Shown: piece by piece, positions 1 to 8,540 of the stretch
Layout: each line of letters opens with the position of its first letter
Numbering within the stretch: position 1 is the stretch's first letter
Source of the DNA: Fusobacterium massiliense
GTDB lineage: Bacteria; Fusobacteriota; Fusobacteriia; Fusobacteriales; Fusobacteriaceae
Length of the DNA stretch: 64,000 nt
Assembly (NCBI RefSeq): GCF_900095705.1
Contig: NZ_LT608327.1
Coordinates: 682,001-746,000, forward strand
Direction: 5' to 3'
Program-made: the position numbers and the translations under genes
Notes under the pieces: generated by a model
What the model was told of the DNA's origin: nothing
Databases searched by the model: none
The model's input: the letters and a program-made list of their open reading frames with translations, nothing else

Positions 1-168
1 TGGTCCATAAAAAATAGAGTTAGATAAAGTTGAATTTAAAATTAATTTTCTTATAATCCCATCTTTTCCTAACAATTTTTCTTGACCTACAAAATCATCT
101 AAAGTTTTTGGTCTCAATTTATATGCAAGTGGTTCTACATTTTTATAATTTCCTTGAAATAAATTCAT
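1..168 (-). CDS. rarA: RarA/MgsA replication-associated recombination ATPase, N-terminal part (cut by window edge)
   Basis: Reading leftwards from an ATG at 168, 56 residues are visible before the window ends. They include YKLRPKTLDDFVGQEKLLG and end in IFYGP, where the Walker A loop (GPPGxGKT) would begin. This is the typical N-terminus of the RarA/MgsA/WRNIP1 family of AAA+ ATPases, which act at stalled replication forks and resemble clamp-loader subunits. The protein continues outside the window, so nothing can be said about its ATPase motifs or length. The 194-bp gap to the next gene holds a degenerate copy of the palindromic repeat described below. RuvB shares some of the RPxxLxDFVGQ signature, but the PLAYKLRP lead-in fits RarA better. 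Confidence 0.82.
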   Translation of the reverse strand, partial: MNLFQGNYKNVEPLAYKLRPKTLDDFVGQEKLLGKDGIIRKLILNSTLSNSIFYGP

Positions 169-276
169 AACAATTCCCCAAATCTTTTATTTTATATTTT
201 AACATAAATTTAACAATAATAGAATATTTATAATTTAATCATTAGGAAAGCATAGATTTAAACAGTAAAAATTAAT

Positions 277-344
277 CCCTGACGTCCGTATTATTTCAAA
301 AAGTATTTTTTGAATTTAAAACCTCATACGTCTGTCAAGGGACT
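277..344. repeat. Palindromic intergenic repeat, copy 1 (degenerate)
   Basis: This is a divergent copy of the roughly 76-bp palindrome found across the window. It begins TCCCTGACGTCCGTATT and ends CTGTCAAGGGACT. The outer stem has changed from TCTC/GAGA to TCCC/GGGA, so pairing is kept on both sides. A tail resembling TAGGAAAGTATAAA lies to its left at about 243-262. It sits just beyond the stop of the alarmone synthetase gene. Confidence 0.75.
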
Positions 345-362
345 TTATTTGCTATTCAATTT

Positions 363-1142
363 TTACTTAAATTTCATATCAAGTTCTCTTTGAACTTCTT
401 CAATTCCTTTATTAGAGCCAAAGTTTGTTTTTACTTTTTTTAAAAAAGTCCCCATCTCATCTGCTGATCCAACTATACGATTAAATATAGCTAAATATTC
501 TGTTATAATCGGATTATCTACATCATAAGGATATCTCATGATATGGTCTATCTCACTCCAAGCTTCTTCAAAAACTGTCCTAACTTGAATTTCAACAGAA
601 ATATTTATAAGTTTTGTAAGATCTATTCCAACAAGATAATGTACAGAACGATATCCATGTTCTCTTATAATTATTTCACAATCAATGTCTTTTATACTTT
701 CTCTAAGTTGTTCAATATTATAATCTCCTCTCCTAATATTTACTTGAGGAGTTTCTTTCGTATCCCAAAGATTTAAAATTTCATGATGAATACTTTGCCA
801 ATCATCTTTAAAAAGATGTAAAACTCTAATTCCAATTAAATCTGTAACTATCTCTTTATAATTATCTACACTTATATTTCTATCCTTATACTTCTTACCT
901 TTTCTAATTATTTTTTCAATTAAATGAGTTGCTTTCTTAACTCTTCTTCTAACTGAGTGAACAGCGGGTATATCTATTAGTTTTGACACAATATGCTCAG
1001 CTTCCTTTTCCAACAAAGGAACAAGTTTAACATAGTCTTCATATATCAAAACTAAATCATCCCAATTCAAGTCAGTAGATAAAAAATAGTCTTCATCAAT
1101 AGAAAAGTCTTTAAAAAACTTTTCTTTATTCAACTTATCCAC
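363..1142 (-). CDS. RelA/SpoT-domain small alarmone synthetase-like protein
   Basis: This 259-residue protein has a single RelA/SpoT nucleotidyltransferase domain and no HD hydrolase, TGS or ACT domain, so it is a small alarmone synthetase by architecture. The sequence shows the substrate-binding RRRVKK segment, DLIGIRVLHLF with the metal-binding Asp, HGYRSVHYLV, and the catalytic EIQVRTVFEEAWSEIDH block. All key positions look intact. The family transfers pyrophosphate from ATP to GTP or GDP; some members instead act as toxins that pyrophosphorylate adenosine nucleotides or tRNA. The start is GTG at 1142, preceded by AGGAGG. It follows the C-terminal part of the SIR2-like protein by 18 bp and is probably co-transcribed with it. 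Whether it is a stress enzyme or an effector of a defence module cannot be decided from sequence. Confidence 0.85.
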   Translation of the reverse strand: MDKLNKEKFFKDFSIDEDYFLSTDLNWDDLVLIYEDYVKLVPLLEKEAEHIVSKLIDIPAVHSVRRRVKKATHLIEKIIRKGKKYKDRNISVDNYKEIVTDLIGIRVLHLFKDDWQSIHHEILNLWDTKETPQVNIRRGDYNIEQLRESIKDIDCEIIIREHGYRSVHYLVGIDLTKLINISVEIQVRTVFEEAWSEIDHIMRYPYDVDNPIITEYLAIFNRIVGSADEMGTFLKKVKTNFGSNKGIEEVQRELDMKFK

Positions 1143-1160
1143 TGTAAGTCCTCCTCATTT

Positions 1161-2204
1161 TTATATTTTATTATATCTTAATTTTACTCTTCTTTTATTT
1201 ATATCCACATAGCCATCTTTAAAATTTGCTTCAGTCAATGGATTATTCAATTCTATCAATTCTTCTACATCAAAAGACTGCTTTGAAAAATTCATTTTAT
1301 AGACTTTTCTCAAAGTAAGGATATCTCCAACTTTTAAATCCTTTCTAGTTTTAATTTTTCCATTTATCCAACTATCTTCTTCTTTATTTTTTAAAGATTT
1401 ATACATAATTTCTACATCATAAAATTGATTTTCTAAACCAGATAAATTTTTATACTTGTACAACTTTAATTCTTCTACAACGTTTTCATAAGACTTTAAA
1501 ATATCTTTCAACAAACCAAACTTTAAACTTTCTATACCATTAGAAAAATTAAGCTCATACTTATCTTCAGAAAAATAAAATTTTATTGTAGTACCATTAA
1601 AAATATTTATAAATGTATCTATTATAGTTCTTAGTCTATTATTCTTAGTATTTGCATATATTTCGTATTCAAACATACCATTAGCACTTAAAGGATATGT
1701 GTCTTCGTGTGTTATCCCAATACCAAATTTAAAATCTCTTTTTCTAAATTCAACAATCTTAAATCTTGTATATTCTATAATTTTAACTGTTACAGCTTCC
1801 ATTACTTCAAAACCAAAATCAACATTAGTTACTCCTAACGATTTTATTTTTATTGGCTTTAGTAGTTTTGAGAAATTTTTAAATTGAATAGGAAATTTAT
1901 TTAGAAATAATGTTTTATATCTAATTTCTGAATTAGTTTCAACAAAGTCTTCCTCTAAAATATCAACAGTTATATTTCTAGTTTCTACCGGAACATCTTC
2001 ATTATTTTTTCCTATTTCATTTATTTCTTCTAAGTTTTTATTTTCTTCAGTAGAGATATTTTCAACTATTTCTTCTTTTTTTTCTACTTTTGATTCAAAA
2101 ATTTTTATAATTTTACTATCTTCTTTTTCAATTTCTATATTTTCTTCATTTGTTTTAATTTCATTATCTTGTTCTTGAGGATTTTGTTTATCCTCAAAAT
2201 TCAG
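1161..2204 (-). pseudogene. C-terminal part of the frameshifted SIR2-like gene (unrecognised domain)
   Basis: A reading frame stays open from about 2222 down to a stop at 1161, but the first ATG is only at 1802 and has no convincing ribosome binding site. The upstream part encodes a Glu/Lys/Asn-rich linker (for example EENIEIEKEDSKIIKIFES). A compact domain of about 210 residues follows (VKIIEYTRFKIVEF..., ending KRRVKLRYNKI) that I do not recognise. The frame overlaps the end of the SIR2-like gene by a one-base offset, so the simplest reading is one gene of about 600 codons broken by a frameshift near 2204-2240. Alternatively the ATG at 1802 gives a separate 213-residue protein. The alarmone synthetase gene follows 18 bp downstream. 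Confidence 0.6.
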
Positions 2205-3019
2205 GCATAGTTCTGATCGGCATCACCAGCCTTGGTGTCTTCTTTAAAAAATATAGAATTTATCCTTGATAAAAATTCAGCATCTTCTCCTCTTATTATC
2301 TCAAAAGAATATTTCTTTAAAAAATTGTCTATATGCTCTTCATTGTTAAAAATTTTATATGTTTCAGTATCAGAATAAAAGTAAAACTTTGTTTTTTTAG
2401 AATAAGTATTATTTAAAATGAAATTTAATAAATCAACTAAATGTTTATCTTTTAAATTAAGACCTAAAAATATAGTTGGCCTTTCTTGTAATTCACTTTT
2501 TATTTTATTCCAGAACTCTTTATAAAAACTTAATGCCTTTATTCTCTTTAAGTCTTGTGTCGATATTACAAACTTATCTACTGTCTTGTAGTCTCCAAAA
2601 ATTTTATAGAATGGCATTTTTGAAGACTCATCATCAGAAATTTTGAAAGGTGTACTCTTTTTTATATATTCTGAAAAATTATCTTCTAAAACACAATCAT
2701 AATTTGTACTTATTATAGATGAAAAAATTTTATTTTCAAATATTTCTTTATAGAAGCCTAAATCATACTTTGTTTTTCCTGTAAATATTTTATTTACTTT
2801 TTCAACTATCTCACTTTTATCGTACAATACTGCATCTAAAAATTTTTGCACTAATTCAGGCAGAGATAAATTATTATTAATTATTACAAAATCTTTATCA
2901 ATAGTCGAACACAATGATTTCTTTATATCATTTATAGATGGTGCTGATATTATTTTTGAAAATTCATCACCAATAAAAAGATTAAATTTTTTTATTTCTT
3001 TTTCTTGATTTTGTGACAT
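2201..3019 (-). CDS. SIR2-like domain protein with degenerate active-site motifs
   Basis: This 272-residue protein starts at ATG 3019, which has AGGAGG six bases upstream; a longer start at 3052 lacks this. It resembles the SIR2_2 group, which includes NAD-consuming anti-phage effectors. Visible landmarks are LFIGDEFSKIISAP (about 14-27), ISTNYDCVLE (103-112), KIFGDYKT (139-146) and TIFLGLNLKDKHLVDLL. Two expected catalytic features are altered: the GAGxS nucleotide loop reads GDEFS, and the usual HG of the catalytic histidine reads FG. NADase activity is therefore doubtful. Its last 12 or so codons are unusually GC-rich and end in a stop at 2201, while the frame one base over continues into the next entry. 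This suggests a truncation. It is divergent from cls. Confidence 0.68.
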   Translation of the reverse strand: MSQNQEKEIKKFNLFIGDEFSKIISAPSINDIKKSLCSTIDKDFVIINNNLSLPELVQKFLDAVLYDKSEIVEKVNKIFTGKTKYDLGFYKEIFENKIFSSIISTNYDCVLEDNFSEYIKKSTPFKISDDESSKMPFYKIFGDYKTVDKFVISTQDLKRIKALSFYKEFWNKIKSELQERPTIFLGLNLKDKHLVDLLNFILNNTYSKKTKFYFYSDTETYKIFNNEEHIDNFLKKYSFEIIRGEDAEFLSRINSIFFKEDTKAGDADQNYA

Positions 3020-3103
3020 CTCTATCCTCCTAAAAAAAATACAATTACTCATTTTAATTTTAACATAATTATCAATTTTAAGCTACTTTATTTAAAAAAA
3101 TTT

Positions 3104-3134
3104 TTGAAAATTTTTGAAAAAATGTTATTATAAT
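3104..3134 (+). promoter_or_regulatory. Putative promoter of cls
   Basis: A TTGAAA at 3104-3109 and a consensus TATAAT at 3129-3134 are separated by 19 bp, followed about 35 bp later by the cls start. The spacer is longer than ideal, so the -10 box is the stronger part of the call. Confidence 0.45.
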
Positions 3135-3170
3135 CTAATTAGAATATTTTTAAGAAATTAGGTGTTTTTT

Positions 3171-4616
3171 ATGTATGATATTCAAAATATAATTTTATCT
3201 ATAGTTCAATATTTTTTTGACTATATTTGGATTGCTAATCTAGCTTTTATTATAATTATTATTCTAATAGAAAGAAAAAATCCTTTGTATACAATTTTAT
3301 GGATATTTTTACTTATATTAGCTCCATATATAGGGTTTTTTATTTTTCTTTTTCTTGGAATAAGTTTCAAAAAAAGGAGAGTTGCTAACAAAATATATAA
3401 CTTAAAAAAATTAAAAAGTAGAAAAGAAATAAAAAATGATTATTCCGAACTTAATCGTTGGAAAAGTTTAATAACATACTTAGAGATGAGTTCTCAAAAT
3501 TATATAAGTATTGATAATTCAATTCAAACATTTTTTGAGGGCAAAGATTTTTTTACAGAACTGAAAAAATCTATACAGAATGCTAAAAACACTATCAATA
3601 TGGAGTATTATATTTTCAAATTAGATAAAATAGGCAAAGAAATTATAGATTTACTAATTGAAAAAGATAAAGAAGGGGTTAAAATAAATATTATTATTGA
3701 TGGAGTTAATTCACATAACTCTAAATTAAAAAAATATTTAAAAAATACAGGAATAAATTTATCTTTATTCTTTAAGACCTATATTCCTTTTTTTAATCTA
3801 AGAATAAATTATAGAGATCATAGAAAAATCACAATAATAGACAATGAGATAGCTTTTATTGGTGGAATGAATATTGGAGACGAATATCTTGGTGAAAGTA
3901 AAATTGGTTTTTGGAGAGATACTTCTGTAAAAGTTTGTGGAGACATAGTTTATTCTTTAGAAAAAGAATTTTACTTTTCTTTAAGTATTGTACAAAATAA
4001 ACTTGTTAGTAATGAAAATTTAGGTAAAATTTCTAATAAAGCTCTTAGTTCTAGTATAAAGAAAAATAGGACTTCCCTACAAGTTGTTAGTTGTGGCCCT
4101 AATTACGAATTTCCAGTTATAAGAGATAATTTTATTAAACTTATACAGGAAGCTAAAAAAACAATTTTAATTCAAACACCCTATTTTGTACCAGATGATC
4201 TGTTACTAGATACATTAAAAACAGCAATAATATCTGGTATTGATGTAAAAATAATGATACCATCTAAAGCTGACCATCCATTTATTTATTGGGTAAATCA
4301 ATTTTATGCCGGAGAATTATTAAGATTAGGAGCAAATATTTATAGGTATGAAAATGGCTTTATTCACTCTAAAACTTTAAGTGTAGATGATGAAGTTATT
4401 TCTGTTGGAACTTGTAATTTTGATTATAGAAGTTTTTACCTTAATTTTGAAATAAATATAAATATATATAATAAAGAGATTGCAACTGAGTTTAAAAATC
4501 AATTCTATAGAGATATTTCTTATTCTCAAAAAATAACTTTAAAAAAATTTAAAAAAAGAGATATCTTTATAAAAGTAAGAGAATCTGTTTTTAGATTGCT
4601 CTCACCTTTACTATAA
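3171..4616 (+). CDS. cls: Cardiolipin synthase (phospholipase D family)
   Basis: This 481-residue membrane enzyme condenses two phosphatidylglycerol molecules into cardiolipin and glycerol. The first 60 or so residues contain two hydrophobic segments (ANLAFIIIIILIE and TILWIFLLILAPYIGFFIF), as in the ClsA type. Two HKD motifs follow, HRKITIIDNEIAFIGG and HSKTLSVDDEVISVGTCNFD, each with the His-x-Lys-x4-Asp core. Length and order match the family. I chose ATG 3171 because TTAGG lies about seven bases upstream; a GTG at 3162 is in frame but would overlap that site. An APH-fold kinase gene starts 13 bp after its stop, so the two are probably transcribed together. Confidence 0.93.
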   Translation: MYDIQNIILSIVQYFFDYIWIANLAFIIIIILIERKNPLYTILWIFLLILAPYIGFFIFLFLGISFKKRRVANKIYNLKKLKSRKEIKNDYSELNRWKSLITYLEMSSQNYISIDNSIQTFFEGKDFFTELKKSIQNAKNTINMEYYIFKLDKIGKEIIDLLIEKDKEGVKINIIIDGVNSHNSKLKKYLKNTGINLSLFFKTYIPFFNLRINYRDHRKITIIDNEIAFIGGMNIGDEYLGESKIGFWRDTSVKVCGDIVYSLEKEFYFSLSIVQNKLVSNENLGKISNKALSSSIKKNRTSLQVVSCGPNYEFPVIRDNFIKLIQEAKKTILIQTPYFVPDDLLLDTLKTAIISGIDVKIMIPSKADHPFIYWVNQFYAGELLRLGANIYRYENGFIHSKTLSVDDEVISVGTCNFDYRSFYLNFEININIYNKEIATEFKNQFYRDISYSQKITLKKFKKRDIFIKVRESVFRLLSPLL

Positions 4617-4629
4617 GAATAGGAGAAAA

Positions 4630-5550
4630 ATGAGCGTTTACAATAATTTAACTAATTTTGAAAAAGAATTTATTGAAGATATATATTCTATTTCAATAAA
4701 AAAAATTGAAAATATAAATAGTGGTATCCTTAATTCCAATTTTTATATTTTTACAGATAACAAAAAATATGTTCTTAGAATCTTTGAAGAAACTAGAGAC
4801 TATAAAGAAGATGAACAAGAGCTTATCTTATTAGAAAAATTAAAAAATATTATCCCAGTTTCTACTGCAATTAAAAATAAAAAAGAAGAATATATTTCTG
4901 TTTTAAATAATAAAAAATTTTCTCTTTTTGAGTATATTAATGGAGAAAGCATTAAAAAAACGAATCAATTTTTAATAAGGGAAATAGGAAGATATTTGGG
5001 AAAATTTCATGGATTTACTGCAAATATAAAAGCAGAAGATTTTAACAGAAGTACTAGAATTAATTTTGACTTTTACTATAAAAAAATTAAAGAAGCTAAT
5101 ATAAACTTTGAAAATAAAAATCTTATTTTAGAAGAAGCTAAAAAAATTGAAAATATAAACTTTTCTGATTTACCATCAGGAATAATTCACTCTGATATTT
5201 TTCCAGATAATGTACTTATGGAAAACAATAAAATAAATGCTATTATAGATTTTAACGAAAGTTACTATGCTCCTTTTATTATAGATTTGGCAATAGTTAT
5301 AAATTTTTGGATTAAAATATTTGCATTTGATAAATTTGAAGAATTAGAGTTAATTAGAGATTTCTTTAATAATTACTCTCAATTTAGAAAAATCACTAAA
5401 GAAGAATTAAAAAATATGGATTTAGCTTGTAAAAAAGTAGCTTTAACTTTTGTTCTTTTAAGAGCATATAAAGAAAAAGTAGAAAAATCTTACGATACTG
5501 CCGTAAATATTGAAAAAAAATCCTATTTAGATTTGATAAAATTAATATAA
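4630..5550 (+). CDS. APH-fold phosphotransferase, homoserine kinase type II-like
   Basis: This 306-residue protein has a protein-kinase-like (APH) fold. The N-terminal lobe carries INSGILNSNFYIFTDNKKYV and LRIFE. The catalytic loop is GIIHSDIFPDNVLM and the metal-binding segment is IIDFNESYYAPFIIDLAI. These match the ThrB2 group of APH enzymes, which phosphorylate homoserine in threonine synthesis, better than choline or antibiotic kinases. The substrate cannot be proved from sequence, and there are no threonine genes beside it. A ribosome binding site (AGGAG) precedes ATG 4630. It follows cls by 13 bp. Downstream lie two palindromic repeats that separate it from the convergent glgA. Confidence 0.75.
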   Translation: MSVYNNLTNFEKEFIEDIYSISIKKIENINSGILNSNFYIFTDNKKYVLRIFEETRDYKEDEQELILLEKLKNIIPVSTAIKNKKEEYISVLNNKKFSLFEYINGESIKKTNQFLIREIGRYLGKFHGFTANIKAEDFNRSTRINFDFYYKKIKEANINFENKNLILEEAKKIENINFSDLPSGIIHSDIFPDNVLMENNKINAIIDFNESYYAPFIIDLAIVINFWIKIFAFDKFEELELIRDFFNNYSQFRKITKEELKNMDLACKKVALTFVLLRAYKEKVEKSYDTAVNIEKKSYLDLIKLI

Positions 5551-5578
5551 AAATATTACTACAAATTTTAATTTGTTG

Positions 5579-5758
5579 ATTTAAAAATAGTTCGTTATAA
5601 CCAGATTTCTTAACGATTAAAAATCAAGAGTTCGCTACAAATTTGGCAAAACTCGCTAACTTGCTAACAAGTTAGCTCAGACACGCCAAGATTTGTTCGG
5701 CTCACTCTATTTGATTTTTAATCTAAAATCTGGAAAAATAACTCACTTATTTTTAAAT
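5579..5758. repeat. Nested ~180-bp palindromic element of a second family
   Basis: Three nested pairs of inverted arms are visible. The outer pair is ATTTAAAAATAGTT with CCAGATTT on the left, against AAATCTGG and ATTTTTAAAT on the right. The middle pair is GATTAAAAATCAAGAG against CTCTATTTGATTTTTAATC, then ACAAATTTGGC against GCCAAGATTTGT. The centre is CTAACTTG/CAAGTTAG. It encodes nothing and lies between the convergent kinase and glgA genes, directly before a copy of the 76-bp palindrome. It looks like a MITE-type or cruciform element; only this copy is in the window. With the 76-bp copy it fills the 322-bp gap. Confidence 0.75.
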
Positions 5759-5768
5759 TATCCAAAAG

Positions 5769-5845
5769 ATAGCCCCGATGTCCGTATTAGTTCGAAGAGC
5801 CTGTGTTTATTGAGCTCGTAGAACTCATACGGCTATCAGGAGCTA
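5769..5845. repeat. Palindromic intergenic repeat, copy 2
   Basis: This near full-length copy has the outer stem changed to AGCCCC and GGAGCT, so both arms changed and pairing is preserved. It lies between two convergent genes, where it could also act as a bidirectional terminator. Confidence 0.88.
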
Positions 5846-5872
5846 TAATAATGAAGTATTTCAAACATATCA

Positions 5873-7246
5873 TTATATTTTTTTGTAAATTTCTATATAT
5901 TTCTTTGCTGACTTATTCCAAGAATTATCTTTTTTCTTGGCATTTTTTATAATTTTTTGCCATTTTTCAGGCTTATGATAAATTTCAATAGCATATTTCA
6001 AACTGTTTAACATATCAGCTGAATTTAGCTGTTTAAATCCAAATCCATCTCCCTCTTCTGTATATTCATTGTAAGGTATAACAGTATCTTTCAACCCTCC
6101 AGTTTCTCTTACAAGTGGAATAGACCCATATCTCATTGCTAACATTTGAGATAAACCACAAGGTTCAAACACTGATGGCATTAAAAAGATATCAGAACCT
6201 GCATAAACATCAATAGATAGTTCTTGATTAAAACCTATATATGAGCAAACTCTTCCTGGATAAGCATGTTCTTTTTCTCTAAAGAAATTTTCATAATGTT
6301 TTTCTCCACTTCCAAGTAGAACAAATTGAACTCCCAAACTTAAAATTTCATCGAATCTTTCAACTATGAAATCTATTCCCTTTTGTCTATCAAGTCTTGA
6401 AATTATTGAAATAATAGGTGTATTTTCTTCTAAATTTAAACCTAATTTTTCTTGTAATTCGTGTTTTAAAGTTTTATGACTTTTTTTTGTCAAAGGATAA
6501 GATTCTTTATCTATTCCATTAACTACACCTTGCAATTTATAACTATATTTCTCAAATAATCCATGAATACCTTCTCCATATTCAACTGTTTTAATTTCAT
6601 TTGCATAGCTTTCACTAACTGTGGTAATATAATTCGAATATACAACCCCAGCTTTTAAAAACGAAATCATATCATAATATTTTATTCCATCATCGTGAAA
6701 ATAATTATCTCTATTTATTTCTAATAATTTTTCTATTACATCATTATAGAAAAGACCTTGAAATCTTAAATTATGAATAGTAAATATAGTTTTTATATCA
6801 AAAATATTTCTTTCTTTTAAATATATTGGAACTAGACCTGTTTGCCAATCATTACAATGGATTATATCTGGTTTAAACCCTGTTATATCCATAGTTTCAA
6901 CTATAGCTTTTGCAAAAAATAAAAATCTTTCACAATCATCATATTCACCATAAATATTATCTCTTTTAAAATATCTCTCATTATCTACTAAATAATAGAT
7001 ATTTCCTCCATATTCTATTTCTTCTATTCCAACATATTCATTGTGATGTGCAACCCAAATTTCTTTATGACCTAAATGTTTTGCATTTTCAAAATATTTA
7101 TTTTGAATTTTACTATACTTAGGCAAAATAATTCTTACATCTATTTTTTCATTTTTTAATGCTTTTGGTAATGAATAAGCTACATCTCCTAAACCACCAG
7201 TTTTTATTAAAGGATATGCTTCACTTGCTGCAAATAGAATTTTCAT
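5873..7246 (-). CDS. glgA: Glycogen synthase (ADP-glucose type, GT5)
   Basis: This 457-residue cytoplasmic glycosyltransferase extends alpha-1,4-glucan using ADP-glucose. The KTGGLGDV nucleotide-sugar loop is at residues 15-22. The GT-B C-terminal half carries ISIISRLDRQKG, and the retaining-enzyme EX7E element lies in FEPCGLSQMLAMRYGSIPLV. It starts at ATG 7246 after AGGAGG, 24 bp behind bioC, and is probably the last gene of the biotin operon. The usual partners (glgC, glgD, glgB, glgP) are not in the window, so its place at the end of a biotin operon is unusual. A palindromic repeat follows its stop. Confidence 0.93.
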   Translation of the reverse strand: MKILFAASEAYPLIKTGGLGDVAYSLPKALKNEKIDVRIILPKYSKIQNKYFENAKHLGHKEIWVAHHNEYVGIEEIEYGGNIYYLVDNERYFKRDNIYGEYDDCERFLFFAKAIVETMDITGFKPDIIHCNDWQTGLVPIYLKERNIFDIKTIFTIHNLRFQGLFYNDVIEKLLEINRDNYFHDDGIKYYDMISFLKAGVVYSNYITTVSESYANEIKTVEYGEGIHGLFEKYSYKLQGVVNGIDKESYPLTKKSHKTLKHELQEKLGLNLEENTPIISIISRLDRQKGIDFIVERFDEILSLGVQFVLLGSGEKHYENFFREKEHAYPGRVCSYIGFNQELSIDVYAGSDIFLMPSVFEPCGLSQMLAMRYGSIPLVRETGGLKDTVIPYNEYTEEGDGFGFKQLNSADMLNSLKYAIEIYHKPEKWQKIIKNAKKKDNSWNKSAKKYIEIYKKI

Positions 7247-7270
7247 TTTTCCCTCCTATAATTTCTAAGT

Positions 7271-7942
7271 TTATTTATCACATACAAAATATGCAACTTT
7301 ATAAGTTAGTTTTTTATCTTTAAAACTTCTAATTTTAGAAACAGAATTAACTTTTTGAAAGCCTGTTACTCCAGTATACTTCAGATGTTTTAATAAAGAC
7401 ATAGGACTATCAAATTCAAGAATCATTTCTTCATCATAAAAATTAACATTTGAGAAATATTTTTTTAAAACATCTTTTATAAAATTAACATCATGGTAAT
7501 CTAAAGAAATTCCAAAATGATTTTTTATCTCTGCTAAATTTCCAGTAATATATATAGAAAAACAAAAATTATTACTCGAATTAGCTATTTTTTTTACTAA
7601 CTTTTCAAAATCTTTTATCCATTGTAACACAGAACTTGAAACTATTAAATCCACTCTTGGTATTTTTATTTCTTCTATATCACCACAAATGAAATCATTG
7701 TAACTATAATTTTCAAAAAATTCTTTAGTATTAAATATATCATTCAAAAAAATCTTACTTTCTTTAAATAATTCCATATATTTTTTTGTAAAAATTCCTG
7801 TTCCACAACCTATTTCAAATATAGTTTCAATCTTTTTATTCTCTATTCCTGAGTTTTTTATAAAATTTGATAAATTCTCAGCTACTTTTTTTTGTACTAT
7901 TGAGTAATTATCATAAACATTGTAATATTTATCAAATTTCAT
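7271..7942 (-). CDS. bioC: Malonyl-ACP O-methyltransferase BioC
   Basis: This 223-residue SAM-dependent methyltransferase would methylate malonyl-ACP to disguise it as a fatty-acid primer for pimeloyl synthesis. The N-terminus FDKYYNVYDNYSIVQKKVAE is typical of BioC. The SAM-binding glycine loop is IFEIGCGTGIFTKK and a later motif reads DLIVSSSVLQWIKD. I place the start at ATG 7942, which keeps the conserved N-terminus and overlaps bioG by 11 bp, with GGTGA upstream. The neighbours bioF and bioG make the assignment firm. The protein is slightly shorter than many BioC homologues (about 250). Confidence 0.9.
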   Translation of the reverse strand: MKFDKYYNVYDNYSIVQKKVAENLSNFIKNSGIENKKIETIFEIGCGTGIFTKKYMELFKESKIFLNDIFNTKEFFENYSYNDFICGDIEEIKIPRVDLIVSSSVLQWIKDFEKLVKKIANSSNNFCFSIYITGNLAEIKNHFGISLDYHDVNFIKDVLKKYFSNVNFYDEEMILEFDSPMSLLKHLKYTGVTGFQKVNSVSKIRSFKDKKLTYKVAYFVCDK

Positions 7943-8540
7943 TTTTTTCACCATCCACAATATCACTAATATCTTTAAAATAAGAAAAAGGATAATGTCC
8001 ACATTCTATATTTTTATAATTTATATTTTTTTCTTTACAAAATTTTTCTAATTTTAAAGCTGGAATTATTCTATCTTTTACTCCAATAAAATAAAAATCA
8101 ATAAAATTTTCTTCTAATTCAACATAATTTTTTTTAAAATATTCCAATTCATATTTTATACTTTGAAATTCTTTTTGACTTTTATTAAAAGTTTTGTCTA
8201 TATCCATATTTATCAAAAATTTTTCTAAATTTTCTTCTGACAATGTATTTAACGTCATATTAAACATTTTTTCATTTATGCCATATTTACCAATAATTAA
8301 TGGCAGTCCATTTATTGCTATAGACTTTTTATATTTTAAATCTCTATTTGATGATAAAAATTTATTCAAATAATAAACTCCAAAAGACCAAGAAACTAAT
8401 ATATCATCTGTGTTTATTTGACTTTTATCAATTGTATAAGGAAAATTTATTTCAATAATTTCATATCCCTCTATGTTTTTTAATGGTTTTAAAATATTTT
8501 TATCCATACCCCAACCATTAAAGAAAAATATCTTACTCAT
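7932..8540 (-). CDS. bioG: Pimeloyl-ACP methyl ester esterase BioG
   Basis: This 202-residue alpha/beta-fold esterase removes the methyl group from pimeloyl-ACP methyl ester and so ends the BioC-primed elongation cycle. It has the BioG (DUF452) hallmarks: FFNGWGMD near the start, the nucleophile in VSWSFGVYY, an Asp in IGVKDRIIP and the C-terminal histidine in ECGHYPF. BioG is the isozyme used in place of BioH in several Gram-negative lineages. It overlaps bioF by 8 bp and bioC by 11 bp, so the three are translationally coupled. Confidence 0.9.
   Translation of the reverse strand: MSKIFFFNGWGMDKNILKPLKNIEGYEIIEINFPYTIDKSQINTDDILVSWSFGVYYLNKFLSSNRDLKYKKSIAINGLPLIIGKYGINEKMFNMTLNTLSEENLEKFLINMDIDKTFNKSQKEFQSIKYELEYFKKNYVELEENFIDFYFIGVKDRIIPALKLEKFCKEKNINYKNIECGHYPFSYFKDISDIVDGEKNEI

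Noticed and set aside
2201-2235. The C-terminus AGDADQNYA as a tmRNA-type tag
   Set aside because: The resemblance to tags ending ENYALAA is superficial, and tags are not encoded in the tagged gene; a frameshift or insertion explains it better.
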